Assembly (NCBI RefSeq): GCF_027980145.1
Contig: NZ_JAMZNK010000007.1
Span: 101,854-165,853 of the forward strand
Length of the DNA: 64,000 bases
DNA from: Flavobacterium azizsancarii
Lineage (GTDB): Bacteria; Bacteroidota; Bacteroidia; Flavobacteriales; Flavobacteriaceae
Direction of reading: 5' to 3'
The notes beneath the pieces were generated by a model that saw only the letters and a program-made list of their open reading frames with translations, did not search any database and was not told the origin of the DNA. The stretch's first letter is position 1. Every line of letters starts with the position of its first letter. Position numbers and translations under genes: made by a program. This document shows positions 8,268 through 16,831 of this stretch, one piece after another.

Positions 8268-8380
8268 TTTACTTCAAAAATTTGAACTTTCAAGATTTCC
8301 TTGTAAGTTCGATTTTTTCATTTGAACTGTTCGGAATTTTCGAACAGTTCAAACTTTATTTATATTTTAATCCGTGAAAA

Positions 8381-9532
8381 TTAGTGCAATTCGTGTTTAA
8401 CTTTTTCAAAAACAACAGCCGTATTACAACCTCCAAAACCAGAAGCTGTCTTCAAAAAATAATCAATGTTTCTTTCTTCATTTTTTTCAATAACATTAAT
8501 CGATTCACTAACCCCAATTTCATCAAAACCTTTCGATTCAAAAAGCATATTTTGGTTTACTGATTCTATTGCAATTACGGTTTCTAATAATCCTGAAGCG
8601 CCTAATGTATGACCGTAAAAACCTTTTAAACTATTTATGGGAACATTTTGTAAACTTAAACGGTTTAATGCAATGGCTTCCATTTCGTCATTGAATGGTG
8701 TTGCCGTTCCGTGTGCTGAAATAAAATCAAGTTTATTACCATCTATTTGAGATTCTTTTAAAGCATTCTGAATACTTCTGAACAAACCTTCGCCTGTTCT
8801 TGACGGACCCGAAATATGATTGGCGTCGTTTATCGAACTGTCTCCAATTACTTTTATTTTAGCAGTTGCAGGATTCGCCGAAAGTAAAACTGCTGCCGTT
8901 GCTTCGCCTAAACTGACTCCGGTTCTGTTTTTAGAATAGGGTTTACAAGGCAAATCGCTCATTGCCTGAAATGAATTAAATCCAGATAAAACAAATTCTG
9001 AAACTTCATCTCCGGCAACTACAAAAATGTTGTCGTACAATTCAGACTGAATCATTCTCTTAGCAACCGAGACGGCCAAAATTCCGGAAACGCAAGCATT
9101 CGAAACCACAATAGGTTGTGTTTTGAACCCGAAGAAATCGGCAACATTTCGAGCTAAAACATCTAAATGAGCATTATTGAAATTGTCGCCTGAAGCATCT
9201 TTTAACGCCGTAATATTTCCTTTTGTAGTCGAAAGTATAAAGGTAGTTTTCGAATTTAATTCAACTCCCGAATTTTTGATAATGGGCTCTAAAGCCAGAA
9301 TCATCATTTTTTCTAAACGTGAATATTTTGTTTCAGTGCTGATTTTTTCAAAAGCACTGTTTATTTTTTCATTAGAAATAATTGAAGCATAAAATGAATT
9401 TGGCATTAAAGAAATATCATTATGCAATTGAATACCGGAATCACCAAGAAGAATTGCTTCGACATTCGATTGAACATCAAATCCTAAAGGTGTGATACAA
9501 TTGGTTTCGGTGATATATACTTCTCTTATCAT
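8381..9532 (-). CDS. Beta-ketoacyl-ACP synthase, second pigment-cluster ketosynthase
   Basis: 383 residues from Met at 9532 (MIREVYITETNCITPLG); the frame runs on to 9565 without a better start. The catalytic triad is intact: Cys147 in VVSNACVSG, His274 in AHGTATPFND and His308 in GFYGHTLGASG. The fold is FabF-like, a little short. It could act in extension or in making the beta-ketoacyl-ACP used for the resorcinol. About 115 nt of repeat-like sequence separates it from the thioesterase gene, so it may sit in its own mRNA segment. Confidence 0.85.
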   Translation of the reverse strand: MIREVYITETNCITPLGFDVQSNVEAILLGDSGIQLHNDISLMPNSFYASIISNEKINSAFEKISTETKYSRLEKMMILALEPIIKNSGVELNSKTTFILSTTKGNITALKDASGDNFNNAHLDVLARNVADFFGFKTQPIVVSNACVSGILAVSVAKRMIQSELYDNIFVVAGDEVSEFVLSGFNSFQAMSDLPCKPYSKNRTGVSLGEATAAVLLSANPATAKIKVIGDSSINDANHISGPSRTGEGLFRSIQNALKESQIDGNKLDFISAHGTATPFNDEMEAIALNRLSLQNVPINSLKGFYGHTLGASGLLETVIAIESVNQNMLFESKGFDEIGVSESINVIEKNEERNIDYFLKTASGFGGCNTAVVFEKVKHELH

Positions 9533-9646
9533 TTTATCTTTTTTGATGGGTGAAAAATGGCCCACAGATTGTACGGATTAAACTGGTTTGCACGGATTTT
9601 TTTTTAATTTTAATTCGTGAAAATTGGTGTAATTCGTGTTTGTCTT

Positions 9647-10096
9647 TTATTTTAATAATCCCACTTTTCGTTTCCACTCTTCGTAGAAAGGAGGATTGGT
9701 AAGCATTAAATTTCCGTCGCCATCTAAAAAAACCTGAACGGTTTCTCCTGTGCAGGCAACTTCGCCTTTTGCATCTAATATTCTAAAACGATAAATCATT
9801 TTGGCAGCTGGAGTATCTACAACCGTTGTTTCTATGGTTACAACATCTCCGTAACGTAAAGATAATTTATGTTCGCATTTTGATTTTACAATTGGCGTTG
9901 TATAACCTGTATTACCAATATCGAGATAGGTAAGTCCGTGTTGACGCCCAAAAGCTTCTCGTCCATCCTCAAAATAGGTAATATAGTTACCATGCCAAAC
10001 GATTCCAAGCGGATCAGTTTCGTTAAAACGGATTCTGATTTCGTGAGAAACGGTTAAGTCAGTGGCTTCGTTATACTGTTCTTTTCTTTTTGTCAT
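9647..10096 (-). CDS. YbgC/4-hydroxybenzoyl-CoA thioesterase-like hotdog protein
   Basis: 149 residues from Met at 10,096 (an ATG four codons earlier at 10,108 is also possible). It has the 4HBT signature RFNETDPLGIVWHGNYITYFEDGREAF, with the Asp/His surrounding typical of the acyl-CoA/ACP thioesterase active site. It would hydrolyse a thioester, either releasing a finished acyl chain or editing stalled ones. The start overlaps the 3' end of the ABC permease gene, showing it is expressed with the exporter. Confidence 0.82.
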   Translation of the reverse strand: MTKRKEQYNEATDLTVSHEIRIRFNETDPLGIVWHGNYITYFEDGREAFGRQHGLTYLDIGNTGYTTPIVKSKCEHKLSLRYGDVVTIETTVVDTPAAKMIYRFRILDAKGEVACTGETVQVFLDGDGNLMLTNPPFYEEWKRKVGLLK

Positions 10097-11360
10097 AAAA
10101 TAAGGCAATAGATGTTGTGATAATAAAGAACAAAAATAACAAACTTATTTTTGGGATGATTTCAAGGAAAGAAACGTTGCGTAATAAAACATCATAGAAA
10201 GCTTCTAATCCCCAATTCATAGGTGATGATTTAGCGATATACTGCATGACAGTTGGCATTGCAAAAACTGGAACCCAAACACCGCCAACGGCAGCCAGAA
10301 TAAGTACGCTTGTTGCACCAAACGGAGCCGATTGTTCTTGTGTATTGGCAACGGTTCCTAATAAAATTCCGAAACCGATGGCAGCAAAACCTGAAAACAA
10401 AGCGACAATACTCATTAAGAATAGATGTCCCTCGATGTTTAAAGAAGGCAAACCAATATGTGGAAATAAAAACACTGCTACAGCAACCATCATATAAAAC
10501 TGAATCATACAAATGGCTGAATATGTAATGGTTTTACCAATAATCACTACTAAATTAGAAACCGGATTGGTCAATAATCGAACAAATGTTCCTTGTGATT
10601 TTTCTTTTACAATATTAATAGACAACGGAATCACGATAAAAAATATCGCAAAAAGTGTCCATGCCGGAACGTTATGCTGTACTGAGTTTGGACGAACTTC
10701 TTTGTTGTTAATTCTTGGGATTATTTCTTTGAAAGTAATGAAACTCTTTTGATCGAATTCAACAGTTCCTTCTCCCAATTGATTTTGAAAAGTCGTATAA
10801 ATTGATTTGGTTTCGATTTGAGAAATCATTTTATCAATCGAATTCATCACGGCATTTTTGAAACTCATCTGAACCGCCGGATCAAAATACAGTTTTACTT
10901 CTTTTTCTTTGATTACTTTAGGTTTTTCAGTTTGAGCTGTACTATCTGTTTCTGTTAAGCCCATTTTGCTCACAATGTTCTGGACATTCTGATCGATTTT
11001 GGTTTGTAAATCGACACTTAGATTTTTCGGAATTATAATCGCTAATTGAAATTTTCCTTTGTAGACGGCTTCTTTAGCTACTTCTTCCGTAATTACTTTA
11101 TTGTCGATTTGCGTAACAACGCTAAATAAATTGCTTTTTTCAAGGTTATCAAAAACTGTTTTAGAAACAGAACCATTGTCATTATCAACCAATAAAATTG
11201 GAATTTTATTATCGCTGATAGTTTTAAAAGTACTGTCCTGAATTAAAGTTACCGTGATTACAAGTACCAACGGCATGATAAACAGAATGATTAATCCGCC
11301 TAAATCTCGTTTAAGCAAGAGAAATTCTTTTACTACGGACATCCAAATTTTATTGACCAT
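10071..11360 (-). CDS. ABC-2 type transporter permease
   Basis: 429 residues. One membrane segment near residues 17-40 is followed by a large extracytoplasmic loop (residues ~45-225), then about five membrane segments (IFFIVIPLSINIV through LFLFFIITTSIALF), the layout of ABC2_membrane_3 exporters such as DrrB/YhiH relatives. It forms one exporter with the ATPase encoded immediately upstream (11-nt overlap). Such pairs export lipids, polyketides or pigments; in this cluster the flexirubin, or an intermediate bound for the outer membrane, is the likely cargo. Confidence 0.87.
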   Translation of the reverse strand: MVNKIWMSVVKEFLLLKRDLGGLIILFIMPLVLVITVTLIQDSTFKTISDNKIPILLVDNDNGSVSKTVFDNLEKSNLFSVVTQIDNKVITEEVAKEAVYKGKFQLAIIIPKNLSVDLQTKIDQNVQNIVSKMGLTETDSTAQTEKPKVIKEKEVKLYFDPAVQMSFKNAVMNSIDKMISQIETKSIYTTFQNQLGEGTVEFDQKSFITFKEIIPRINNKEVRPNSVQHNVPAWTLFAIFFIVIPLSINIVKEKSQGTFVRLLTNPVSNLVVIIGKTITYSAICMIQFYMMVAVAVFLFPHIGLPSLNIEGHLFLMSIVALFSGFAAIGFGILLGTVANTQEQSAPFGATSVLILAAVGGVWVPVFAMPTVMQYIAKSSPMNWGLEAFYDVLLRNVSFLEIIPKISLLFLFFIITTSIALFYDKKKRTV

Positions 11361-12102
11361 CTCTAAAATCTTTACCGGTTAATGAAATAAAAACTTCTTC
11401 AAGATTACGTGCTTCATCTGTCGAGTCTATTAAACTTGATGGCGTTCCTTGTGCATAAATTCTGCCTCGGTCCAGAATGGCAATATGGGTACAAAAATCT
11501 TCGGCTTCAGCCAAATGATGTGACGTATATATAATTGTAGTTCCGTTTTGGTTGAGAACTTTCAAATAATCTATAATAGCGTTTTTAGACTGAACATCAA
11601 CGCCAACAGTTGGTTCATCTAAAAATAAAACTTTAGGATTGTGCAGAATTCCGGCAATCAAATTGACTCTGCGTTTCATTCCGCCTGAAAAAGTTTCAAT
11701 GCGTTTGTCTGCGAATTTTAGTAAACCCAAAAGATCTAAAGTTTCAACGACTTTATCTTTTAAGTAAGCGCCCTTTAAACCGTACATACTCCCAAAATAA
11801 TGTAAATTTTCTCTTGCGGTCAAAGTAGGGTATAAGGCATATTCCTGAGGAACAACGCCAATGATCTTTTTGATTTTAGAAGAATGATTGGTGTAGTTCA
11901 GATCATCAATTGTAAAATGTCCTGAGGTTGGTTTGATCAATCCGCAAAGCATGGAAATTAATGTTGTTTTTCCGGCACCATTTGGACCTAATAATCCAAA
12001 AATCTGTCCTTCGTTTATCTCCAGCGAAACATCGTTCAAAGAATACATGTCAGCATCTTTGTACTTTTTCGAAAGGGATTCTATTTTTATAATGGGTTTC
12101 AA
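11350..12102 (-). CDS. ABC transporter ATP-binding protein
   Basis: 250 residues, complete nucleotide-binding domain. Walker A is GPNGAGKTT (39-47), the Q-loop Gln is in VVPQEYAL (Q86), the signature is FSGGM (138-142), Walker B is VLFLDEPTVG (about 158-167) and the switch His is in YTSHHLAEAE. The Pro-rich CcmA/DrrA-type sequence fits exporters of small molecules. It overlaps the permease by 11 nt and starts 7 nt after the BtrH-like gene ends. Confidence 0.92.
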   Translation of the reverse strand: MKPIIKIESLSKKYKDADMYSLNDVSLEINEGQIFGLLGPNGAGKTTLISMLCGLIKPTSGHFTIDDLNYTNHSSKIKKIIGVVPQEYALYPTLTARENLHYFGSMYGLKGAYLKDKVVETLDLLGLLKFADKRIETFSGGMKRRVNLIAGILHNPKVLFLDEPTVGVDVQSKNAIIDYLKVLNQNGTTIIYTSHHLAEAEDFCTHIAILDRGRIYAQGTPSSLIDSTDEARNLEEVFISLTGKDFRDGQ

Positions 12103-12109
12103 AATATAT

Positions 12110-13108
12110 TTAGCTAATCGCTTTTTTTAGTTTTTTGAAAAAGATTTCTTCTCTATTGGCAATGCTCAAAAGTTCATCGGCAATGGCATTGTAAGCATCT
12201 TCTTTGGCGCTTCTGTTTTTATAAATTCGGGAAGCTTCAACAGCAAAATCACGCCATGAATCTCCAATCTGAGTCATTTCTTTAGAAAGTGCTTTTAGTT
12301 CTTCATTGTTTAAAATAACCGAAGCTTCTTGTAAAAAAGCAGCATATATAAAACGGAAACCTCCGCCTCCGGTTCCTATTTCTTCCTGCATGCGGACCAT
12401 TTGCGCCAAATAATGATTGGCTTTTTTGGTGCCGTGTTTTACAGGCCATTTACGAATTTGTCTCGATACGAATTTTATTCCGCGTACACCAACAATTGGC
12501 ATTGGTGCCAGCATATCGCGACAGGTATTTTTGATTCCTTTGATGATCGCACTTTTCAAATCAACATTTTCAGGAATCTGAATCGGGTAATACATTTGCC
12601 CTCGTGGCGCAAAAGCACCTTTGGCAAAACGTACTTTGTCTAATTCGTCATGTGTTAAAGTCGTAACCGTTTCCATAACGGGATCGCTGACCAAATAATC
12701 GGTTTCAGTTTTTCCGTAAACAACTAAATTGTGTGCATTAAAATGAAAGCGATATTCATCAGGAAAATAACTCAAATGATACACTCCAACTTGTAATCCG
12801 GTTGGAATATTATTTTTTAAATTTTCATCTAAAGCTTTGTTTGCATTTACTGTAGAGGAGAATTTTTGTCTTTTTATTTTTAGATTCAAACGACTTGCCA
12901 ATTTATTAAAAATTTGTCCTGGCAAAGTTCTGTAGCTAATTGCTGGTGCATGATTTACTTTTAGAAAAGGTAAATACACGAAGAAAAGTCCGGAGCCAAT
13001 ACCAAAAACCATAGGTTCGCTGATGTTGAGTCCGCTGTTTTTTAACAAATTCGAAGCTACTCCATTCTCACAATGAGCGGCTTGATGATGTGTAAAATTA
13101 GTTTGCAT
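12110..13108 (-). CDS. BtrH N-terminal-type acyltransferase / Cys-peptidase-fold protein
   Basis: 332 residues. The N-terminus HHQAAHCENGVASNLL (Cys13) followed by GIGSGLFFVYLPF and later RFHFNAHNLVVYGKTETDYLVSDP fits the BtrH/AgrB-like Cys-His fold, which in butirosin synthesis moves an acyl group from an ACP onto an amine. The C-terminal half is a helical domain with GTGGGGFRFIYAAFLQEAS. In flexirubins an aryl-polyene acid is ester-linked to a dialkylresorcinol, and no other protein here is an obvious ester-forming enzyme, so this is a good candidate; that is inference. Its start overlaps the upstream stop by one base (TAATG). Confidence 0.72.
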   Translation of the reverse strand: MQTNFTHHQAAHCENGVASNLLKNSGLNISEPMVFGIGSGLFFVYLPFLKVNHAPAISYRTLPGQIFNKLASRLNLKIKRQKFSSTVNANKALDENLKNNIPTGLQVGVYHLSYFPDEYRFHFNAHNLVVYGKTETDYLVSDPVMETVTTLTHDELDKVRFAKGAFAPRGQMYYPIQIPENVDLKSAIIKGIKNTCRDMLAPMPIVGVRGIKFVSRQIRKWPVKHGTKKANHYLAQMVRMQEEIGTGGGGFRFIYAAFLQEASVILNNEELKALSKEMTQIGDSWRDFAVEASRIYKNRSAKEDAYNAIADELLSIANREEIFFKKLKKAIS

Positions 13109-13512
13109 TAATCTGTTTTAATATTTTTTAATTCAGCTACCGAAATCTCAAAAGCATCGGCATATTTTTGTAAAATGGTATTGCTTAGTTTGGCAAAAAC
13201 AGTTGGTTTAAAATGTCTTTTTACACGCCATTTCCACATTCCAACATAACTCGACAAAATAGTAAGATCCATTTTAGAGAGCTCCATATAATAACAAATA
13301 GGGCTTACTTCTCCAATTTGAACTTGCATTTTTGCTTCAGCAATTCGTTCGTTTATTTCGTCTATTGAATTGGATAGTGCGATGCTTTTAGGTTCCCAAC
13401 CGGTACTTAAAGTTGTAGTATATTCTCCGTTTTCATCGGTAGCATACAAAAGTTCTTTAACGTTGTTTTTTGTTAAGTTGCTTTTGTCTTGTGGTACTTT
13501 TTCTTTTTCCAT
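13108..13512 (-). CDS. Small protein of unknown function conserved by position in the cluster
   Basis: 134 residues, no signal peptide. The start is disordered and charged. The middle is helical (SIDEINERIAEAKMQVQIGEVSPICYYMELSKMDLTILSSYVG) and the end (SNTILQKYADAFEISVAELKNI) looks like one helix-turn-helix of XRE proteins, but without a full DNA-binding domain. Tight coupling to the BtrH-like gene (1-nt overlap) suggests a partner role. Function not recognised. Confidence 0.6.
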   Translation of the reverse strand: MEKEKVPQDKSNLTKNNVKELLYATDENGEYTTTLSTGWEPKSIALSNSIDEINERIAEAKMQVQIGEVSPICYYMELSKMDLTILSSYVGMWKWRVKRHFKPTVFAKLSNTILQKYADAFEISVAELKNIKTD

Positions 13513-13527
13513 TTCATTATTAATTTA

Positions 13528-13836
13528 TTAGATACATACGGCTAATGCGATACATAAACTAATTATTAAAAACCCCAGATTTGTGAAGGCTAAATTTTGT
13601 TTTTTCTTCACAAATAAATAAATCATTTCTATGAGCATTCCCAAACAAAATGCCTGGATTGCCATGAATTCCATAATAAAGAATCCTAAACCATTATCAA
13701 AATGTTTGTGATCGTCTCCGTGACAATGTTTATGACGATCAACGGTAAGATACCAAAGTAAAAAAACAGATCCGACCAGAAGAACTAAAATCACAATCCG
13801 GATTAATAAATGCAAAATGATTTTTTTAGCATTCAT
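13528..13836 (-). CDS. Small membrane protein with a His-rich loop
   Basis: 102 residues with three predicted membrane helices (about residues 8-30, 48-70 and 82-101). The loop between the first two reads DRHKHCHGDDHKHFDNG, rich in His and Asp and probably metal-binding. It starts directly at the base after the neighbouring hotdog gene's stop (13,836/13,837), so it is part of the operon. No family recognised; a metal-dependent or regulatory role is speculation. Confidence 0.6.
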   Translation of the reverse strand: MNAKKIILHLLIRIVILVLLVGSVFLLWYLTVDRHKHCHGDDHKHFDNGLGFFIMEFMAIQAFCLGMLIEMIYLFVKKKQNLAFTNLGFLIISLCIALAVCI

Positions 13837-14307
13837 TTACACCGAAGCTGTCTTCTGGATGAACAAATTAATCTCGCATTCTAAAAGTAACTTATGTCCC
13901 CATATACTTTCGCATTTCATTGTACACAAGGTATAATCGTCACCTGTGAATTTTGAAACCAAAGTTGCTTTGGTAATAATCGTATCGCCTACTTTTGGAA
14001 GCAAATGTATTTTAAGATTTTTTATTGCACTAATGAAACCCAATACATTTACGTTTTCGTTTTCTGTTCCGTCTTCATCAAAAAAATACTTTTTGCCTAC
14101 AATAGCAGAACAGGTTTGCGCTGTGTTTTCGATTAGACCTGCTTCTATAAAAACGTTATTGTCAATAAAAACATTGTCTTTTTTTATCAGGAAGGTCGTT
14201 TCTACGAAGTTAGCGTCTATATCCAAAATTAAATCCACCATAAGCATTGGAGCTCGGTGGGGAAGGTAATTTTGTATATCAACTCCGGTTTTCATTTCTG
14301 CTATCAT
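13837..14307 (-). CDS. ApeP-like hotdog 3-hydroxyacyl-ACP dehydratase (complete active pair)
   Basis: 156 residues. The motif YLPHRAPMLMVDLI (His17) and the later helix EAGLIENTAQT (Glu60) match the two catalytic residues of FabZ/ApeP-type hotdog dehydratases. It should dehydrate 3-hydroxyacyl-ACP intermediates to build the conjugated polyene. The ATG overlaps the stop of the next hotdog gene by 4 nt (ATGA). It is the only one of the cluster's three dehydratase-like hotdogs that keeps both residues. Confidence 0.82.
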   Translation of the reverse strand: MIAEMKTGVDIQNYLPHRAPMLMVDLILDIDANFVETTFLIKKDNVFIDNNVFIEAGLIENTAQTCSAIVGKKYFFDEDGTENENVNVLGFISAIKNLKIHLLPKVGDTIITKATLVSKFTGDDYTLCTMKCESIWGHKLLLECEINLFIQKTASV

Positions 14308-14735
14308 TTTGCTAAAACAGTTTTCATTTGTCCGTTGGCAATTTCTTCGTTGTTTAGAGTAGTTACAATATCAACCAGTGTAATTCCGGCAAATTCCTGT
14401 AAAATTGTTACCGTCGATTGAATTGTATCATTAATTTTTGGCAATTTTTTAATCACAATTTCTTTGATTGAACCTATATATCCCGTTGGGGCTATTTCGT
14501 TTTTTAAGAAAAATTGATAACCTGTGTGCAAAGCCACAGATTGCGCCATATGTTCTATTAAACCTGCTTCTAAAAAAGTATCGTTGTCAAAAAAAAAAGT
14601 ATCGTTTTGAATTTTAAAACCTGAAACTAATGAAGTTTCAGTATATGAATACATTTGATCTACCATAACAAAAGGAAACTTTTGCGGCAATAAATTTTCA
14701 ACAGCTTCTTTTTCTAAAAGTAAAGTTGTTTCCAT
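14304..14735 (-). CDS. Hotdog dehydratase paralogue with the catalytic His replaced by Gln
   Basis: 143 residues from Met at 14,735, which forms a TAATG overlap with the darB stop (an ATG two codons earlier is less likely). It parallels the following protein: NLLPQKFPFVMVDQM against YLPHRAPMLMVDLI, and EAGLIEHMAQS against EAGLIENTAQT. Gln18 stands at the catalytic His position while Glu61 is kept. In FabZ-type hotdog dimers each active site takes His and Glu from different subunits, so this protein could donate Glu to a heterodimer. Alone it is probably inactive or altered. Confidence 0.78.
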   Translation of the reverse strand: METTLLLEKEAVENLLPQKFPFVMVDQMYSYTETSLVSGFKIQNDTFFFDNDTFLEAGLIEHMAQSVALHTGYQFFLKNEIAPTGYIGSIKEIVIKKLPKINDTIQSTVTILQEFAGITLVDIVTTLNNEEIANGQMKTVLAK

Positions 14736-15868
14736 TAGCAAACAGTTAAATAAGCATATGCAAAAGAGAATCTTCCACTTTCAGGAACAGATAGCAGTAT
14801 ACGATCTCCTTTTTTTAAATTTCCTGAATTCATCAATTCTTCAACAGCTAAATAGATAGAGGCAGAGCCTACATTTCCTACTCTTGAAAGATTCATGAAC
14901 CATTTTTCATCAGCCATTCCGATTCCTTTCTCGCTTAATCCTTTTTTTAATCCTTCGACAAAAAAGTTAGAAGAAACGTGAGGAATAAAATAATCAACCT
15001 GATCTGACGTAATATTATTTTTAGACATGGCATCGCTCATACTTTCAGCTCCTTTAGAAAGAATAAATTCATCCAGTAATTTCACATCTTGTTTAATCGC
15101 AAAAACGGATTGGTTTAGCCATTGTTCCGGAGGATAATCGCTCCATGCTTTAATTTCTCCATTTTCTAATTTATCACCACCGGCATACATGCAGGTTTCT
15201 AATTCGTAAGCATACGAAAAAGCTTCCATCCATTCGATTTTTAAAGAAATATCACCACTTGGTTTATTTTCTAATAAAAATGCACCGGCTCCGTCAGATA
15301 ACATCCAACGTAAAAAATCTTTTTTGAAGGCAATAATAGGCTGCTCTTCAAGACTTTTTAGATTTGCTGCTTCATGATTGTACATTTGAGCATTCAGCCA
15401 GGTCGAAACTCTTTCGGACCCTGTGCAAACTGCATTTTTAGAGTTTCCTGATTTTACAGACAGAAAACCAAATTTTAATGAATTCATTCCGGCACAGCAA
15501 ACACCAGTTGATGAATTTAATTCTACCGATTTATTTTTTAATAATCCATGTACCATCGCTGCGTGCGAAGGCAAGAAAATATCAGGTGTTGAGGTTCCGC
15601 AGGAAAGCACTTCAAGATCTTGTGCGGTAAAGTTATCGTCAAATAATTGCACAATAGCATTTCGGGTCAATTCAGCATTGTTATGCGTGCTTTTTCCGTT
15701 TTTGTCTATGGCGTAATAACGGGTTAAAATTTTATTATTGCGCAAGATAATACGCCTTGCTTTAGAGGCAGCATCATTAATAAGACCTAAATAATCTTCC
15801 ATTTCGTCATTAGAAACAGCTTCATTTGGCAAATACTTTGCGGCTTTGGTAATATATACTTCAAACAT
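14735..15868 (-). CDS. darB: DarB, KAS III-like ketosynthase of dialkylresorcinol synthesis
   Basis: 377 residues, FabH-like. Active-site Cys125 lies in TGVCCAGMNS, His297 in YFIPHVSSN and Asn332 in RVGNVGSAS. DarB joins a beta-ketoacyl thioester with a second acyl unit to make a cyclohexanedione-type intermediate, which DarA then aromatises to the dialkylresorcinol. The gene directly precedes the two hotdog genes (1-nt overlap) and follows darA by 16 nt. The darA-darB pair is the hallmark of flexirubin and dialkylresorcinol clusters. Confidence 0.9.
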   Translation of the reverse strand: MFEVYITKAAKYLPNEAVSNDEMEDYLGLINDAASKARRIILRNNKILTRYYAIDKNGKSTHNNAELTRNAIVQLFDDNFTAQDLEVLSCGTSTPDIFLPSHAAMVHGLLKNKSVELNSSTGVCCAGMNSLKFGFLSVKSGNSKNAVCTGSERVSTWLNAQMYNHEAANLKSLEEQPIIAFKKDFLRWMLSDGAGAFLLENKPSGDISLKIEWMEAFSYAYELETCMYAGGDKLENGEIKAWSDYPPEQWLNQSVFAIKQDVKLLDEFILSKGAESMSDAMSKNNITSDQVDYFIPHVSSNFFVEGLKKGLSEKGIGMADEKWFMNLSRVGNVGSASIYLAVEELMNSGNLKKGDRILLSVPESGRFSFAYAYLTVC

Positions 15869-15884
15869 AATCTAATTTCGTCTA

Positions 15885-16787
15885 CTAAACTCCTTTATAA
15901 TATTGAGTTTCTTTTTTTATGGTTTTTAACTTAAATGGGTAGGTAATAAGGTGCAATATATATACTATTGGTGAGATTAACCATATTGCAAGGAATAAAT
16001 AAACATTAAATACTTTAAGAAGCAGTTTTCTGTTTTTTTGATGCTTATAAATCAAATTTGACCATTTATTGAAAATTTTATTGGCTGTTTTATCTACTGT
16101 AACTAAATATGAGCTGATTTTTACTGCGCCAATTGCCAGTAATTTTGGCTGTAAATCTTCTAGTTTGTTCTGATTTAGTTGGGAGAAAATAACTTCTCCA
16201 AATTTATTAGATTCCTGAATGTCTTTGTCAGAGACTCCCGGTAAAGGAAGTATTCCCAAATACTTTTTCTTTACTCCGGAGAACATCCATTCTACGATTG
16301 TAATGACACTGATTAAATTTCCAACCCGATCTACCAGGGCAATGTTTCCTACTAATTGAGCATTGGCTTCTTTTAGTAATGTTTTGATTTTTTCCTGTGC
16401 CATAATCCACATATTTCGGGAACCGCTTATAGTAACAACTGGCGTATTGTTCAGGATTTTTTTTGCATCATCACTTTTCAAAAATGAATTGACAGGAATC
16501 GAAGGCGACAAATACCAAACCTGGTAATGGAAAAGAACTAAGTCGAATTTTGTGTTTAGAATTTCTTGAGGAACAGGTTTTAATGCTGTTGGGATTTGAA
16601 GAAAAGATTCTGGAAAGGCGTCAAAAAAAGAATCCTTATCCCAAGGAAAGGGAAAGGGTTTCTCTAATTGTATTTCGTGAAACGTTACATTTATTTCTTC
16701 TGAATTCAGGAAAGGTTTTGCGATATTCCGCGCAATCTCTTCTAGTTGTCCTGACTGAGAATAATAAATAACAAGAACATTTTTCAT
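15885..16787 (-). CDS. darA: DarA, dialkylresorcinol aromatase (flavodoxin-like)
   Basis: 300 residues. The N-terminus VLVIYYSQSGQLEEIARNI is a flavodoxin phosphate-binding loop for FMN, and VVTISGSRNMW (about 126-136) fits the second flavin-contact loop. The C-terminal part has a hydrophobic membrane segment (YLFLAIWLISPIVYILHLI). In dialkylresorcinol pathways DarA oxidises the cyclohexanedione product of DarB to the aromatic resorcinol, and the flavodoxin fold fits that redox step. It sits 16 nt upstream of darB. Confidence 0.88.
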   Translation of the reverse strand: MKNVLVIYYSQSGQLEEIARNIAKPFLNSEEINVTFHEIQLEKPFPFPWDKDSFFDAFPESFLQIPTALKPVPQEILNTKFDLVLFHYQVWYLSPSIPVNSFLKSDDAKKILNNTPVVTISGSRNMWIMAQEKIKTLLKEANAQLVGNIALVDRVGNLISVITIVEWMFSGVKKKYLGILPLPGVSDKDIQESNKFGEVIFSQLNQNKLEDLQPKLLAIGAVKISSYLVTVDKTANKIFNKWSNLIYKHQKNRKLLLKVFNVYLFLAIWLISPIVYILHLITYPFKLKTIKKETQYYKGV

Positions 16788-16831
16788 TTGGTTTAATGGC
16801 TTTGGTGGTTGCGCAAAAATAAGTATTTTTT

